Source of the DNA: Lottia gigantea
Taxonomy: Eukaryota > Mollusca > Gastropoda > Lottiidae
DNA: 64,000 nt
Direction: 5' to 3'
Assembly (NCBI RefSeq): GCF_000327385.1
Contig: NW_008708117.1
Span: 63,699 to 127,698, forward strand
Positions 34,230 through 44,520 of this stretch are shown here, piece by piece. How positions within the stretch are numbered: the stretch's first letter is position 1; each line of letters begins with the position of its first letter. The notes below the pieces were generated by a model that was not told the DNA's origin, searched no databases, and saw only the letters and a list, made by a program, of their open reading frames with translations. Made by a program: the position numbers and the translations under genes.

Positions 34230-35497
34230 CAGGGTGGTTTGACTGGACTACGAGGTTTGCGGTAAGGGGGGTTGAGAACTTCCGCATCAACCTCGGAAGC
34301 CTCCATATCTATACTATCAGATATGGCAGACTTCAAAAGATCTCTTCCTCCCTTTTTGGAGGAGGATCCATTTTTTTTTTGCCGGACTTGTCATTTTTAG
34401 AAAGACTTTCGCTAAGCCTTTGTCTGGACTGCTTACCAGTCCCTTTTGGCTGAACGTCTTTAGTTGGTAGACTTAAACAACCATCATCAGCTACTGACTT
34501 CTCAGTCTGAGAAGCCTGGGTAGCGGATGATGTAGATGGTATTGCCTTAGAGGTAGATGGTAATAAGGCCGGAGACGCTACTGGTAACCGTGTCAGCCAA
34601 GTGATGTCAGTTTGGCATTCCACCGATTTGGTAGAAGCCTTAAAGACATTAGCAAAAGTCTTTCCGGAAGGAGTAGATGGAGTTGCACCTTCTACAACCT
34701 TCCTCGCTTCGGGGTACGATAATTTATTTTCTATTTTTACTTTATTAATTTTTTTTTTCAGTTAGCCACTTTAGACAGTCTTTGGAAAAGGCAACATGCT
34801 TTCCATTGCAATTGCAACAACAAGGAGCTTCGGTGCAATCCTTGTTGTCATGCTCAGACTGACCACAACGCGCACACCGAATCGAACTCTTACAAGTTCG
34901 AGTTCCATGCCCGAAGCGTTGACAGTTATAACATCTGAGAGGATTTGGTATATATGGTGAAACTTTAATGTTCAGATAGCCTACTTTTATTTCGGATGGT
35001 AAATTAGGTCGGTTAAATAACAGAATGAATGTGTTGGTTGGAATTAATTGGCCGTCACGACGGATGGATATTCTATCAACGTTCGTGACTCCAATATTCT
35101 GTAATTCCTCCTTCATTTCCTCAGGAGAACATCCATTGAGGTCTGGATGTCGAATGACCCCTTTGGAAGAGTTCAGAGAGGAATGAGGTGAAACTTTGAT
35201 AGGGATATTAGCCAATGTAGATGATTTTAATAACAGCTCAGAATGAATTTTGCGTGAGCATTCAACCAACAAAGACCCATTACGTAATTTTTTTGTTGAT
35301 TTTGGTTCACTGGCAAGTCCAGTCAAACCTTTTGAAATTGCAAATGGGGACAATGATGATAAAGACCTCTCAGGGTCACTACTGTCAATGACAAGAAACC
35401 GAGGCCATGATTCGTCTGAATTAGACGAATCAGTAAATTCGGCCTCAGTTAACCGGCGCTTACGCTCGTTTAAGTTTTTTTTAGTTGGTGTAGCCAT
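34230..35497 (-). pseudogene. I-like LINE ORF1 (CCHC nucleic-acid-binding protein)
   Basis: Start MATPTKKNLNERKRRLTEAE at 35497. It carries an Asp/Ser-rich N-terminus, an RRM-like middle (NTFILLFNRPNLPSEIKVG), then CYNCQRFGHGTRTCKS, CARCGQSEHDNKDC and CCNCNGKHVAFSKDC zinc knuckles. A Ser/Thr-rich tail (ECQTDITWLTRLPVASPALL) ends at about 34230 with DSIDMEASEVDAEV. Its stop is about 10 bp before the ORF2 start. Two frame changes both fall in 10-base T runs (34749-34758 and 34371-34380), so each could be a real mutation or an assembly indel. Confidence 0.85.
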
Positions 35498-36024
35498 GAA
35501 GAAATATTAAAGGATTCATCTCCCGAAACCCCCGACCACCACGGACCACGACATCCGCGCGGGCTTTACGCGGGACTCCAGCGCCGGCGCCCTAGGGGTA
35601 ATCGGGAGATATACTTAGACAAAAAAAAAAGAATAAAGGTTCTGAGTGGAGCAAATAAATTCCGAACTTTTATTTTTATTTTTTTACCCAATTGACCCAA
35701 GCCGCTGCTTCCGAGTCAGTGAAATGATTTGGAAGAAAAAAGATACTAACTATTACAAGAAAAAGTTTAATCTGTTCTAACCACCGACTCATAGGCTCAA
35801 CACGACAAGCCGATTGACTAGTGTGGACCACACTGGCCACCCGTCTAGGAATCCCCTGGCCCAAAGTGATGTATTGGGAAGTATGTTACCCTCAACCACC
35901 AGGTGTCCATACAAAACCGACACGGGTCGCACCTCACGGCAAACGAGGAGCCCCAATTCAGTCGCCTCTTACGACACGCAATGGGGGGCGGTGGACCTAT
36001 TTTTAACCCCGGGCCACTGGGGGG
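35498..36024 (-). promoter_or_regulatory. 5' leader of the full-length I-like LINE
   Basis: Its sequence is shared with 51692-52253 of the second copy. It has a hairpin-like box gtcgcctcttacgac (35961-35975; gtcgtaagaggcgac on the coding strand), a purine-rich start (ccccagtggc...) and a run of A/T near 35620-35690. As in other LINEs it should hold the internal promoter; this is inference from family knowledge and no core promoter motif was identified. Confidence 0.6.
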
Positions 36025-36037
36025 TCCAGAAGGAGTA
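36025..36037. repeat. Right 13-bp target-site duplication of the full-length I-like LINE
   Basis: tccagaaggagta, identical to 30331-30343. Confidence 0.9.
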
Positions 36038-36165
36038 GAGGGAATTTCTCCCTCTACAGCCTTCCGCGCTTCGGGATAGGAAACTCTGGTTTCTACTTTA
36101 ATTTTTTGGATGAGCTTTTCCAGTTTCCACTTAGGGCAGTCTTTGGAAAAAGCAACTCCATTTAC
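36025..36165 (-). pseudogene. Older I-like ORF1, upstream part of the split copy
   Basis: The minus strand reads VAFSKDCPKWKLEKLIQKIK, then VETRVSYPEARKAVEGEIPS, which continues into the TPSGKTFA text at 30343. This confirms that 29752-30343 and 36025-36165 were one sequence before insertion. It stops at about 36165, where the strand flips. Confidence 0.75.
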
Positions 36166-36345
36166 TCCTTCCGGAAAGACTTTTGCTAATGTCGTTAAGG
36201 CTTCTACCAAATCGGTGGAATGCCAAACTGACATCACTTGGCTGACACGGTTACCAGTAGCGTCTCCGGCCTTATTACCATCTACCTCTAAGGCAATACC
36301 ATCTACATCATCCGCTACCCAGGCTTCTCAGACTGAGAATCCAAG
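36155..36345 (+). pseudogene. I-like ORF1 piece in opposite orientation
   Basis: The plus strand reads TPSGKTFANVVKASTKSVEC, TDITWLTRLPVASPALLPST and SATQASQTENP, the same ORF1 tail as 34500-34650. It is head-to-head with the minus-strand piece ending at 36165, then meets a MULE fragment at about 36345. Confidence 0.75.
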
Positions 36346-36825
36346 GATTCCATTTACAGGATCGTTCGCAAAGTTTTAGCTTTGCCGTATTTGCCAGCGG
36401 AGCACATTGTGGCCGCATTTGATAGATTAAAAGATAGGTATGCAACTTCCGATATTATCATCTCTTTCTTTTCATATTTGGAATCAACATGGATTGCAAA
36501 CTCTATTTGGTCAGTGTATGATTGGTCAGTATATGGTCATTTCGTGAGGACCAACATCGATGTTGAGGGTTGGTATACCTGTCTCAACCAACGTGCCAAG
36601 AGGTGGTGTCTGCAGTTTTATATGTTGGTACCTCTTTTGCATAAAGAGGCCGAATTAGTTTATATGATCATGAGGCTGGTATCTGAAAAGAAGATAAAGA
36701 GAATGCAGTCAAAACGGACCAGGAATCAACAGGCAGATGTAATGGCTATTTGGGACCGATATGATAGTGGATCTCTTTCACTAAATTCAATATTAAATGA
36801 GATAGTATGCTTGGTTGCTGTTTAA
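36346..36825 (+). pseudogene. MULE transposase C-terminal region
   Basis: It reads IYRIVRKVLALPYLPAEHIV, then DRLKDRYATSDIIISFFSYL, VRTNIDVEGWYTCLNQRAKR, QFYMLVPLLHKEAELVYMIM and RNQQADVMAIWDRY to a stop at 36823. This matches the C-terminal part of invertebrate MULE transposases as I know them (N-D-V-E-G-W-H-like motif and LLHKEA). It is open for about 155 codons without breaks but has no catalytic N-half. A likely poly(A) signal aataaa follows at about 36886. The catalytic half at 4951-5560 belongs to a different copy. Confidence 0.75.
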
Positions 36826-37429
36826 ATGAATATGTATTGGTGCGAATGTTTCATTATTGTTGTACAATGTTATTATGTGAGAATGAATAAATGATTGATT
36901 TAAAATAATTCGTATTATCTCCCCTCAAAAATAACTCTTCCCCATCTATTCCGTTTTCCGCCATTTTGAATTCTTGCAATTATTGGAACAACAAAACTCA
37001 TCAATTAACTTGTTTTGATAACTGATCAATATGGCAATCAACAAATATAACAAAATTAAACAATGACTTAAGTAGACGACTTAACTCGGTAATTGTTGTA
37101 AACTTGCTTGGTATTTCTGTAGACGGGTTAACCGTGAAAATTCTGTGGACGAGATGACATGTAGACTGGTATTCTCAAGAACTGGGTCTGTAGGAATGTG
37201 TTATTTATACATATATAATACCATAATAATCTCCATTAACATTAAATGATATAGTAGTGATAGAGTATATATTTTTAGAATCTATACAGAAATAAAGACT
37301 CATATTTCATATGGAGCTGGGTAGGCTACTCCCATGCGCCTTTTGCGGTTGATTTCAGACGTTCATGGGCCAGTAACTGATCGATAGATACATGTGTGTA
37401 ATGGAAAGTAATGATAATGTATTAAAAGT
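36826..37429. other. Unassigned AT-rich stretch
   Basis: No ORF, hairpin or repeat match was recognised beyond the poly(A)-signal-like aataaa just after the MULE fragment. Confidence 0.4.
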
Positions 37430-37910
37430 GATCTAGTCATATAGGATAATGTGATGTAAACAAAGTGATATGTGATGTAAAATAGTGCTTTAAAAGTGAT
37501 CTAGTGATATAGGATAATGTGATGTATAATAGTGCTCTAAAATGTATGTAAACAAAGTGATATGTGATGTATAATAGTGCTCTAAACTGTATGTAAACAA
37601 AGTGATATGTGATGTATAATAGTGCTCTAAACTGTATGTAAACAAAGTGATATGTGATGTATAATAGTGCTCTAAACTGTATGTAAACAAAGTGATATGT
37701 GATGTATAATAGTGCTCTAAACTGTATGTAAACAAAGTGATATATGATGTATAATAGTGCTCTAAACTGTATGTAAACAAAGTGATATGTGATGTATAAT
37801 AGTGCTCTAAACTGTATGTAAACAAAGTGATATATGATGTATAATAGTGCTCTAAACTGTATGTTGACAAAGTGATATGTATAAAATGATGTATAAAAGT
37901 GCTCTGAACT
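37430..37910. repeat. 45-bp minisatellite array
   Basis: About eight to nine near-identical 45-bp units (gtgatatgtgatgtataata, then gtgctctaaa, ctgtatgtaaacaaa) with degenerate edge units. Because 45 is divisible by three, one minus-strand frame stays open and gives a 15-residue periodic peptide (TYSLEHYYTSHITLF); this looks like a by-product, not a gene. Variation between units is mostly g/a at tgatatRtgatg. Confidence 0.95.
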
Positions 37911-38509
37911 GTATGTTGTTAAAATTATTACTATATTAAATAAAATATAACCTAATTATTTATTTTTTTTTGGACCATCTCGACAAACATTCTGGGGCCA
38001 TTTTGGTCTAGGGCCATTATGACTAAACCCCAACTGACCAGTGTTTTATTTATGAAGCCAAATTTATATCTGGATTATATACAATTAATGATTGCGATGG
38101 ATATTGTTAAAAGTTAAACAAAATTATTTTGTACCGTGGTCTTCGTTCAAATCAAAGTGAAATATGGAACATTCATCGCTCTAAAATAGGATTACTATTT
38201 TTATAATCCGAAAGGTATTCACTATTGGTAGTAAAATCAAGATTTCTTGAAGTGGAAAGTAATTAATAAAAACTAAATTACTAACTATGTCTTGCGGATT
38301 GTAGCTTCCACCTTTACACCCAGATAACTATAACTTATATATCTAGTTTCAAACAACCTGTTAATATTATAATAGAAGAACATTAAAACATTTGTACCGT
38401 TGAATACACAACGTATATATTTAGATATTTCGTCAATATATGAAAGCTCAAATTCTTATTTTATAACAGTTGATAAGACTCCCAACTAGTAATTAATTTG
38501 TTATCTCTA
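37911..38509. other. Unassigned AT-rich stretch
   Basis: Contains ccattttggtctagggccat near 37999, resembling ccattttgacc/ggggccattt motifs at 61190-61260. Otherwise nothing was recognised. Confidence 0.35.
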
Positions 38510-38900
38510 TTTACATATTTAATCATCAGATTCAACCGTCCATAACTTTGTCCAGAAATCTTTCCAATATGTCACATGAATGCCTGACCAATACTTAATT
38601 TTCAAAAAAATACAAAAATTCAATTGATCATTTCCATGAAAATTTTGAGCTAGTCAAATTGAAAGTAGGACAGTACATTTTATCATTATATGCTTGACTG
38701 TCACTGCAACTATTGTAGGATTATCGTTCCGCATGAAAATCTTTCATCATCTCACAAAATCTGAGAGATAATGCAATTTCAGACATCAAATTTCAAAATC
38801 TAGATCCATAATTAGTCAAAAATAGGCATGCAAAAACCCCAAAAGGCAGGGAGAAGAAGGATTTCTAAAAATAACACTCATAATCATTTACATAAAATGT
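38510..38900 (+). repeat. Diverged copy of repeat R (3' half)
   Basis: Matches 21250-21640 of copy 3: cagaaatctttccaatatgtc, catgaaaattttgagct, catctcacaaaatct, aatgcaatttcagacatcaa and aggcatgcaaaaacccc occur in the same order. No ORF survives. Confidence 0.6.
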
Positions 38901-39033
38901 TTTAAGTATCCTGTGTCCTGATGCTCATTTCTAAGAGGATTATACAACGTGTAATTGCAAATTACATAAATAGCCGATTCAAAAACGAGCGTGGCTTATA
39001 TCAATCTATCTCGGTTATCTAAACGGTAAGTTG

Positions 39034-39473
39034 TTCGATGTAGGATTCACCAACTGTGAGCAATGCCAGATCCACCTGACAGTGAAACACATTCTGATTG
39101 AGAGTAAGCATCTACCGTGCTGGATGTTTATTTCAGCTTTTTGCGCAACCTTCTCTTTATGAGAAGGTTGTGGCTTTTTTAAAAATTTTAAATAGATTAG
39201 TCATTGTTTGTTTTAAATATTTTGTTTGTTTTAATACCACCATGTGGTGTATTACTTGTGATATTGTTTTTAGTGTTTTTTGTAGTCATTAAATGGCTTT
39301 TTCTGTGATATGGTTTTTATCGTCTTTTTTTATTGTCACTATGTGACCTTTCTGTGATATAGATAGGTGTTTTATTGTTTTAGTTTTTTCATTATTTTAA
39401 CGTATTCTGGAGCTATATAGCCTGTTTGGTGCTGATGCTCCTTAATGCATTTCATTTCATTTCGATGTAGGAT
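39034..39473 (+). mobile_element. 5'-truncated I-like LINE tail with 13-bp target duplication
   Basis: ttcgatgtaggat occurs at 39034-39046 and 39461-39473. Between them lies about 414 bp of ORF2 C-terminus (CEQCQ-like, ctgacagtgaaacacattct), 3' UTR and catttcatttcattt tail. The target is Tx1-like ORF2 sequence in minus orientation (compare 7905-7930), so one LINE inserted into another. The 'tt' at each end could belong to the tail rather than the duplication. Confidence 0.8.
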
Positions 39474-39580
39474 CCAGAATCTGGGCTCTCCACCTTCTGT
39501 AGAAAGGAAAAGAAGTTTCTATAGATTAATTTCGTTTTCTCGTTTCCCTAAAGTAATAAAATCTTTAATTGTATATTTAC
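39474..39580 (-). pseudogene. Tx1-like ORF2 scrap
   Basis: ccagaatctgggctctccacc and following text match 7928-8040 of copy A (the region before the endonuclease/RT joint). It is the target of the I-like tail insertion at 39047-39460. Confidence 0.55.
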
Positions 39581-40075
39581 AAACGCAATTGTATATTTAA
39601 CATCGCAGTCAATATAATATGTTTCTGTTTTATGGTGATAAATTCATGCTTTTTAACAATAGTAAAATTTGATATATTAAAATTTAACCATCGCAAAGTC
39701 ATTTAAATACTATTTATTTTGAACAAAAGGAAAGTTTGATAAATTATAATTTAAACATCACATTCATTTTAATACTATCACTAATATTTCTTTTTTGTTA
39801 TTCAATTACTTTTTTACAGGTGAATGTGCAAAGATATGAGCAATTCAAAACACATTTTTAGATTTCTTTACCATGAGTTATCTCCCGTAAAAGTGGTATC
39901 GAAATCTAATATAGCTGACCTATTTTGTTTCCCAGAGGCAGCTTCGATAGGCATCACTCATCGCCTGACTCAAATCTACAGACCAGGACTGAAAAGTATC
40001 TTCATTTATTCTGAAGCTTATTATCAAATATAAAAAATGACTTGATGTTTGCATAGATTCGATATCTAGACACAT
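39581..40075. other. Unassigned AT-rich stretch with one gagttatctcccgtaaa box
   Basis: The box at about 39875 resembles the core of repeat R. No clear gene was recognised. Confidence 0.35.
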
Positions 40076-40079
40076 TCTC

Positions 40080-40265
40080 CAACTTCTCCCCCTGTCAGTG
40101 ATGCTAGGTAAGAGGGGCTAACATGGAAAACGTGTTTAGCCATTCGGATGGGACTATTAACTGAGGCCCCGTGTCCTACAGGCTGTGCATGTGAAAGACC
40201 CCTCGACAGTTTGGAAATCGAAGAAGAGCAGGTCAACGCCGCTGTTTTGGCCAAATTTCCCCCAT
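40080..40265. repeat. Conserved dispersed repeat with ggatgggactattaa motif
   Basis: tcggatgggactattaactg, gaggccccgtgtcc and gtgaaagacccctcgacag resemble a motif set I know from many mollusc and other invertebrate genomes (ggatgggacgttaaa, gaggtcccgtgt, aaagaacccctc). It is GC-richer than its surroundings. I cannot assign the family; it may be a SINE-like core. Confidence 0.45.
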
Positions 40266-40369
40266 TGAGCCCAGCGTTGTCCGTCTTCATTAGGTTACAT
40301 AGTGCAGAAATGTAGGTCGTAAAACTTCATTCTTCATTTTTTCATTCTCCGACGACACCCTTTGTCATT

Positions 40370-40490
40370 CATTAGAGCAAACTAGGTCAGTCACTTCAAG
40401 TCATTCAGAAATATGATATTATTTCGATGAGTTATCTCCCGTAAAGTTGAAATCATATGTTTATTATTGTCACACAGAGCTGTGCATGCG
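40370..40490 (+). repeat. Short fragment of repeat R
   Basis: cattagagcaaactaggtca, gatgagttatctcccgtaaa and cacagagctgtg align with 20610-20710 of copy 3. Confidence 0.55.
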
Positions 40491-41270
40491 ACTATGGTAT
40501 AATTATTAGTTTCATGCACTAGTAAGGGTAAAAAGTAGGCTACACCTACTAGTAATCTATTAGGTGCAACGTACTCGAGGCTGAAGCATCAAAACAATAG
40601 AATGACAATTAAAAAAAACATAATCTACAAGCAGGCCTTAACACCAAAGTTTGAAAGAAAGCCAATGACGTACTGTTGACCAAAATTTGACAATTTGATG
40701 TTGGCGAAACTCACAATGCGTTGCGAACCCGTTTAAATGGCCATCGATACGACTTCGTACATGGCTAAGATAGACATATTGCGAACCATCTGAACCTTTC
40801 CGACCACTGCATTGATGACCTTGATTATGCATATCAAATCTGTAGCAGCTATTGCCAATATCAAGCCCAAGCGCCGGAGATTACAGAGCGAGAGTTATTG
40901 GATGGACCAACTCGGCACAGTACATTATTCTAAAGGATTAAATATCCAGCATGATAACCAAATTATCCCATTCATAATAACATATAATCACATAGCGACA
41001 AATGCATCAGTAATTGGTAAAACCCACTATACAAACCTTCAAAAAAATACCCCCACATATACACCACGAGACTCGTAACCGCCTTTAAGTGAAACTAAAA
41101 CCTGAGTAATCATTTCGTCGGCATGCAGACGAAGGGGCGTATCGTACATAACGTACATCTTTCGGAAATGTAGTTCAAAATTATATCGTTATTAAATTGC
41201 AACTGGTACATCTTATTGTTAACGGATTGTTTCGATTTTTTCTGTGTTTGATATTTGGGATACGCTTATA
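40491..41270. other. Unassigned stretch
   Basis: Short open frames on both strands near 40640-41080 show no recognised domain. No repeat match was recognised. Confidence 0.35.
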
Positions 41271-41728
41271 TGGGTCATTCTCCCATTAATGTGCAATTTG
41301 CATGTTGCAGAAAAATACAAATCAAGTTCTTTGCACTATGAAATAAATCATTTTATTTGGACGCAAAATGTTTCATTTTATTGATTATAGCTTGTGCACA
41401 TTTTTTAATGGATATTTTAATGTTTAAATATGACTTATTTGTTCAAGAACTGTCAAAAATTCTCAACACCGTAACGAAACTAAAAACGAAAAAAAAAGCA
41501 GACATAAGTTAATAAAACATGCCGAAAGTAGTTTAGAATGTAGAACTTCTTGTTTAAAATCTTTTAAAGTATAAATCTGTTATTCCATTTGTTTAAAATT
41601 TAGCATTATGACTTATTACAACGCGTCATCTCTACATTACGTATATTTTGCCATGTTCTAAACCCATTATGATCGTTTGACGTTTTCCCACCACCATTAA
41701 AGTAACTTTACCTGGGAGGATAAGTGCA

Positions 41729-41778
41729 NNNNNNNNNNNNNNNNNNNNNNNNNNNNNNNNNNNNNNNNNNNNNNNNNN
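41729..41778. other. Assembly gap (50 N)
   Basis: Exactly 50 unknown bases inside the TIR element; the real length may differ. Confidence 1.
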
Positions 41779-42859
41779 AGGCAATACGAATTTGTTACTA
41801 CAACTACAAGAAGAACAGAAGTTAGTTTATCTTCAAAACAGTTGAGAATTTGCAGGCCTTAGTCACAATCATTACTACCTATTAGTCCATAATTTAATGA
41901 AATCGAATAGGACTGGCATAAATTGATCTCTTTATTTTCGATGCTTTTGGATATTTGAGGGTATGTGTATGTCTAAAAACTTATGTAATGTATAAAAAAC
42001 TCAACACCATAACAAAATTTCAACACCGTAACGATAATATTCGTGACGGTGTGTGACGGAGTTGAGCGTTACGGTGTTGAGAAATTTAACATCTTTCATT
42101 AGCTCGTTAATGTATTCATCCGCAGGACTACTTTCAATGGTGACCACCGAGAATCGATTTTTTATTTCGAAAAATCATTTTTATACAAAGGTTTAATCAT
42201 TAGACATTGTGAAATCTGCGTAACGGTGTTGAAGGGGAATTAAAATACTAGCCTTATTTTTGATAAATATTATTACTTACTGTTTATTCAGCTAATATTA
42301 TTGTTGAAAGATCAATTCGACGTCGACGATCACCAGGAATAGTAGCGTGTGCAAAAAGCTACATTGTAAAGTGGCAGTTGTAATTTCACTCCGCAACAAA
42401 ATAAGATCCCGTTACGGTGTTGATAAATTATTTAGGGACACCCATAAAATGTTTTTTATTTAAAAACAAATACCATATCATAAGAAACCATTTCTATTAA
42501 TCAATTCTACAAATGTTTGTTCACATAGAAAAACAGTTTTTATGAATTTTAAGCTGTCTGAAGTCTAAGTGAAGTGAGCTTGAAAATAAAAAATGCCGAT
42601 CGGGACATTTAAAATAGGCTATTTTTCAGGGGGGAGACATTCTTTAAAGAATCTTCAAGAAATTATGTGTTGAAGAAATGAGTATTAAATAATTGTCTTG
42701 AATCATGTTAAGATCGATTTAAATGATACAGTAGAGCCACTCGTGGCACAGAGTGGGACTTTGCAAATGTTGCAAAATGCAAAAGACCCTGAAAAAATCA
42801 ACCTTCGACGATAATTAGATCAAGCGCAAGAACAATGTAAAGTTGATAAATTTTCATTT

Positions 42860-44400
42860 TTTAGAAGATTCTAATACCGGAAGTGGACGTCAGACCTCAC
42901 AAATGAAAGTATCAGCAGATAGCCAAGGTCAATGACCTTTGATCCTGTAAAGGAGAAGGTCTAAAAAGGTCAAGATCAAGAGATATACGCCATTAAAATT
43001 TCAAATTGCTAACAACTATAAAACCGGAAGTTGACATAGGACAGCAAATATAAAAGTATAAATAGATAGCCAATGCCAATGACGTTTGATCCCACAAAGG
43101 TCAAGGTCAACAAAGGTCAAGGTCAAAAATTGAAAATTTTGAATTTCCAAAACCTGTTCCTTTTTTTGAACTATGAAGCAAAAACAATTGAAATTCTAAG
43201 ACAAAGTGGCTCAAAATTTGAGGTAATTGTGAGCAAAGTTCCATTTTGAATAAATGTATACAAAAATGTCAATAATGGAAATTTAACCCAGAAGTGCCAC
43301 GCCCACCTCAATTTTTTTTGAATAGGTTTATTAATATTCAAAATGTTACGTTATATTTCAAATGTCAAGTTCCTACATAATAGAGGTCAAAAGATATAGG
43401 TCAACAAAGGTCAAAATCGAAAAATGAAAATATGCAAATGTTAAAACCCGTTCCTTTTTTGAAACTATAAAGCTGAAACAACTGAGATGTTAACACAAAC
43501 TGGCCAAAAGGATAAGGTAATTGTGTGCAAAGTCTCTTTTTGAACAAACGCATCCTATGCGAGTTATGCCCCAGCCCCAAAATGTAAACAATTAGTAATT
43601 CAACCCGGATGTGCCACGCCCACATAAGTTTTTTTGTCATAGGTGAATTCATATTCAAAGTGTCTAGTTGTATTCCAAATATCAAGGTTTTACATCTAAT
43701 AGATCATAAGATATACATACACCAAGCTCAAAAAGACGCATATATTGTAAAAAAAAACCTCAAATTTGAAAAAATCACGAATTTCAATTTTGCTTTAAAA
43801 GAACGATTGTTATATATCTATGTAAAGGGCATGAGAAGTACATTAGGAAACCGAAAGAATTAACCCTCTAAGTTAATTAGGTCACGTGTAAGAGCAGCCC
43901 AAAGTTGCGAATTTGGCTGTTTTTGGACAGCTATAAAACCGGAAGTAGGCGTCGGAGGTCAAATGTCAAAGCATCATCTGACAGCCAAGGACATTGACCT
44001 TTGTCCTATCAAAGGTCAACGTCATGAGAGGTCAAGGTCACAAGAAATAAGCTTTCAAACTTTGAAAAATTCAACCGGAAGTTTTAGTTTATTCCTAAGG
44101 ACTTATTTCGATTTTAAGAAAAGTAAGAAAATCAAGATGGCGGCCAAAGTTTCACTTCCGGTCTGAATTTTATTTTCTTCGTTTTTTTGTATTAGCATTT
44201 ACTTACGACCTGCATAAATTCCGTTGGCCAATTTAATATACACCGGAAGCTATTCGACCGGAAGTAGATTGTACTTTTAATTGATTCCAACTTTAAAACC
44301 GGAAGTGGCGTCAAAAGTCTGACTGTATCATATCATTTACTTTAGTGATGTCTCTTTGCATTTTAAATTTCAGATCAATCGATGCAAAAACAAAAAGTTG
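42860..44400. repeat. Left arm of an inverted repeat pair, aggtca-rich
   Basis: It matches, in reverse, 46650-47695 plus 50914-51240. Landmarks shared: accggaagtRgacgtc, ccacgcccacNt, aagatggcggccaaa, gagcaNNccaaagttgcgaa and gattgatctgaaatttNaa. Within the arm, modules of about 300 bp repeat (for example 43150-43390 and 43445-43700, and the accggaagt/aggtcaa blocks at 42880, 43030 and 43935). Confidence 0.65.
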
Positions 44401-44520
44401 CAAAAAGAATTGACAATATGATAACAATAATGAAAAATAGAGAAAAAGTATATTTTATTGAAATGTATCGACCGGGACAAAAAATCAGTAAAACTGCACG
44501 TTAATGGGAGAATGACCCCA

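Larger units (their letters stand above)
30344..36024 (-). mobile_element. Full-length I-like (RNase H-bearing) non-LTR retrotransposon
   Basis: 5681 bp between perfect 13-bp target-site duplications. From 5' (36024) to 3' (30344): 5' leader of about 530 bp, ORF1 (35497 to about 34230) with zinc knuckles, ORF2 (34226 to about 30628) with APE endonuclease, RT and RNase H, a 3' UTR and an aatgaaatg (catttcattt) tail. ORF2 with RNase H and a CCHC ORF1 fits the I/Nimb group of LINEs (family knowledge; exact clade not tested). It is young: clean duplications, few ORF breaks, and the longest coding text in the window. It inserted into an older relative's ORF1. Confidence 0.9.
41271..44520. mobile_element. 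TIR-bounded element of undetermined class, about 3.25 kb
   Basis: The left end (41271-41295) and the reverse complement of the right end (44495-44520) share gggtcattctcccatta then aYgtgca, one base different in length (tggg versus tgggg). tata flanks both sides (41267-41270, 44521-44524), consistent with a 4-bp target duplication. The left half has six near-perfect copies of caacaccgtaacg in both orientations; the right half has tandem modules rich in aggtca. No transposase ORF is visible, so it appears non-autonomous. An assembly gap lies inside. The 42860-44400 part has an inverted partner at 46650-51240. Confidence 0.65.

Noticed and set aside
37490-37870. 126-codon minus-strand ORF with a 15-residue repeat
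   Set aside because: It is the translated frame of a 45-bp minisatellite; no start context, no unique sequence.
40812-41078. 88-codon plus-strand ORF and the neighbouring minus-strand ORF at 40638-40832
   Set aside because: Polar, featureless peptides without any domain or context; likely chance frames.
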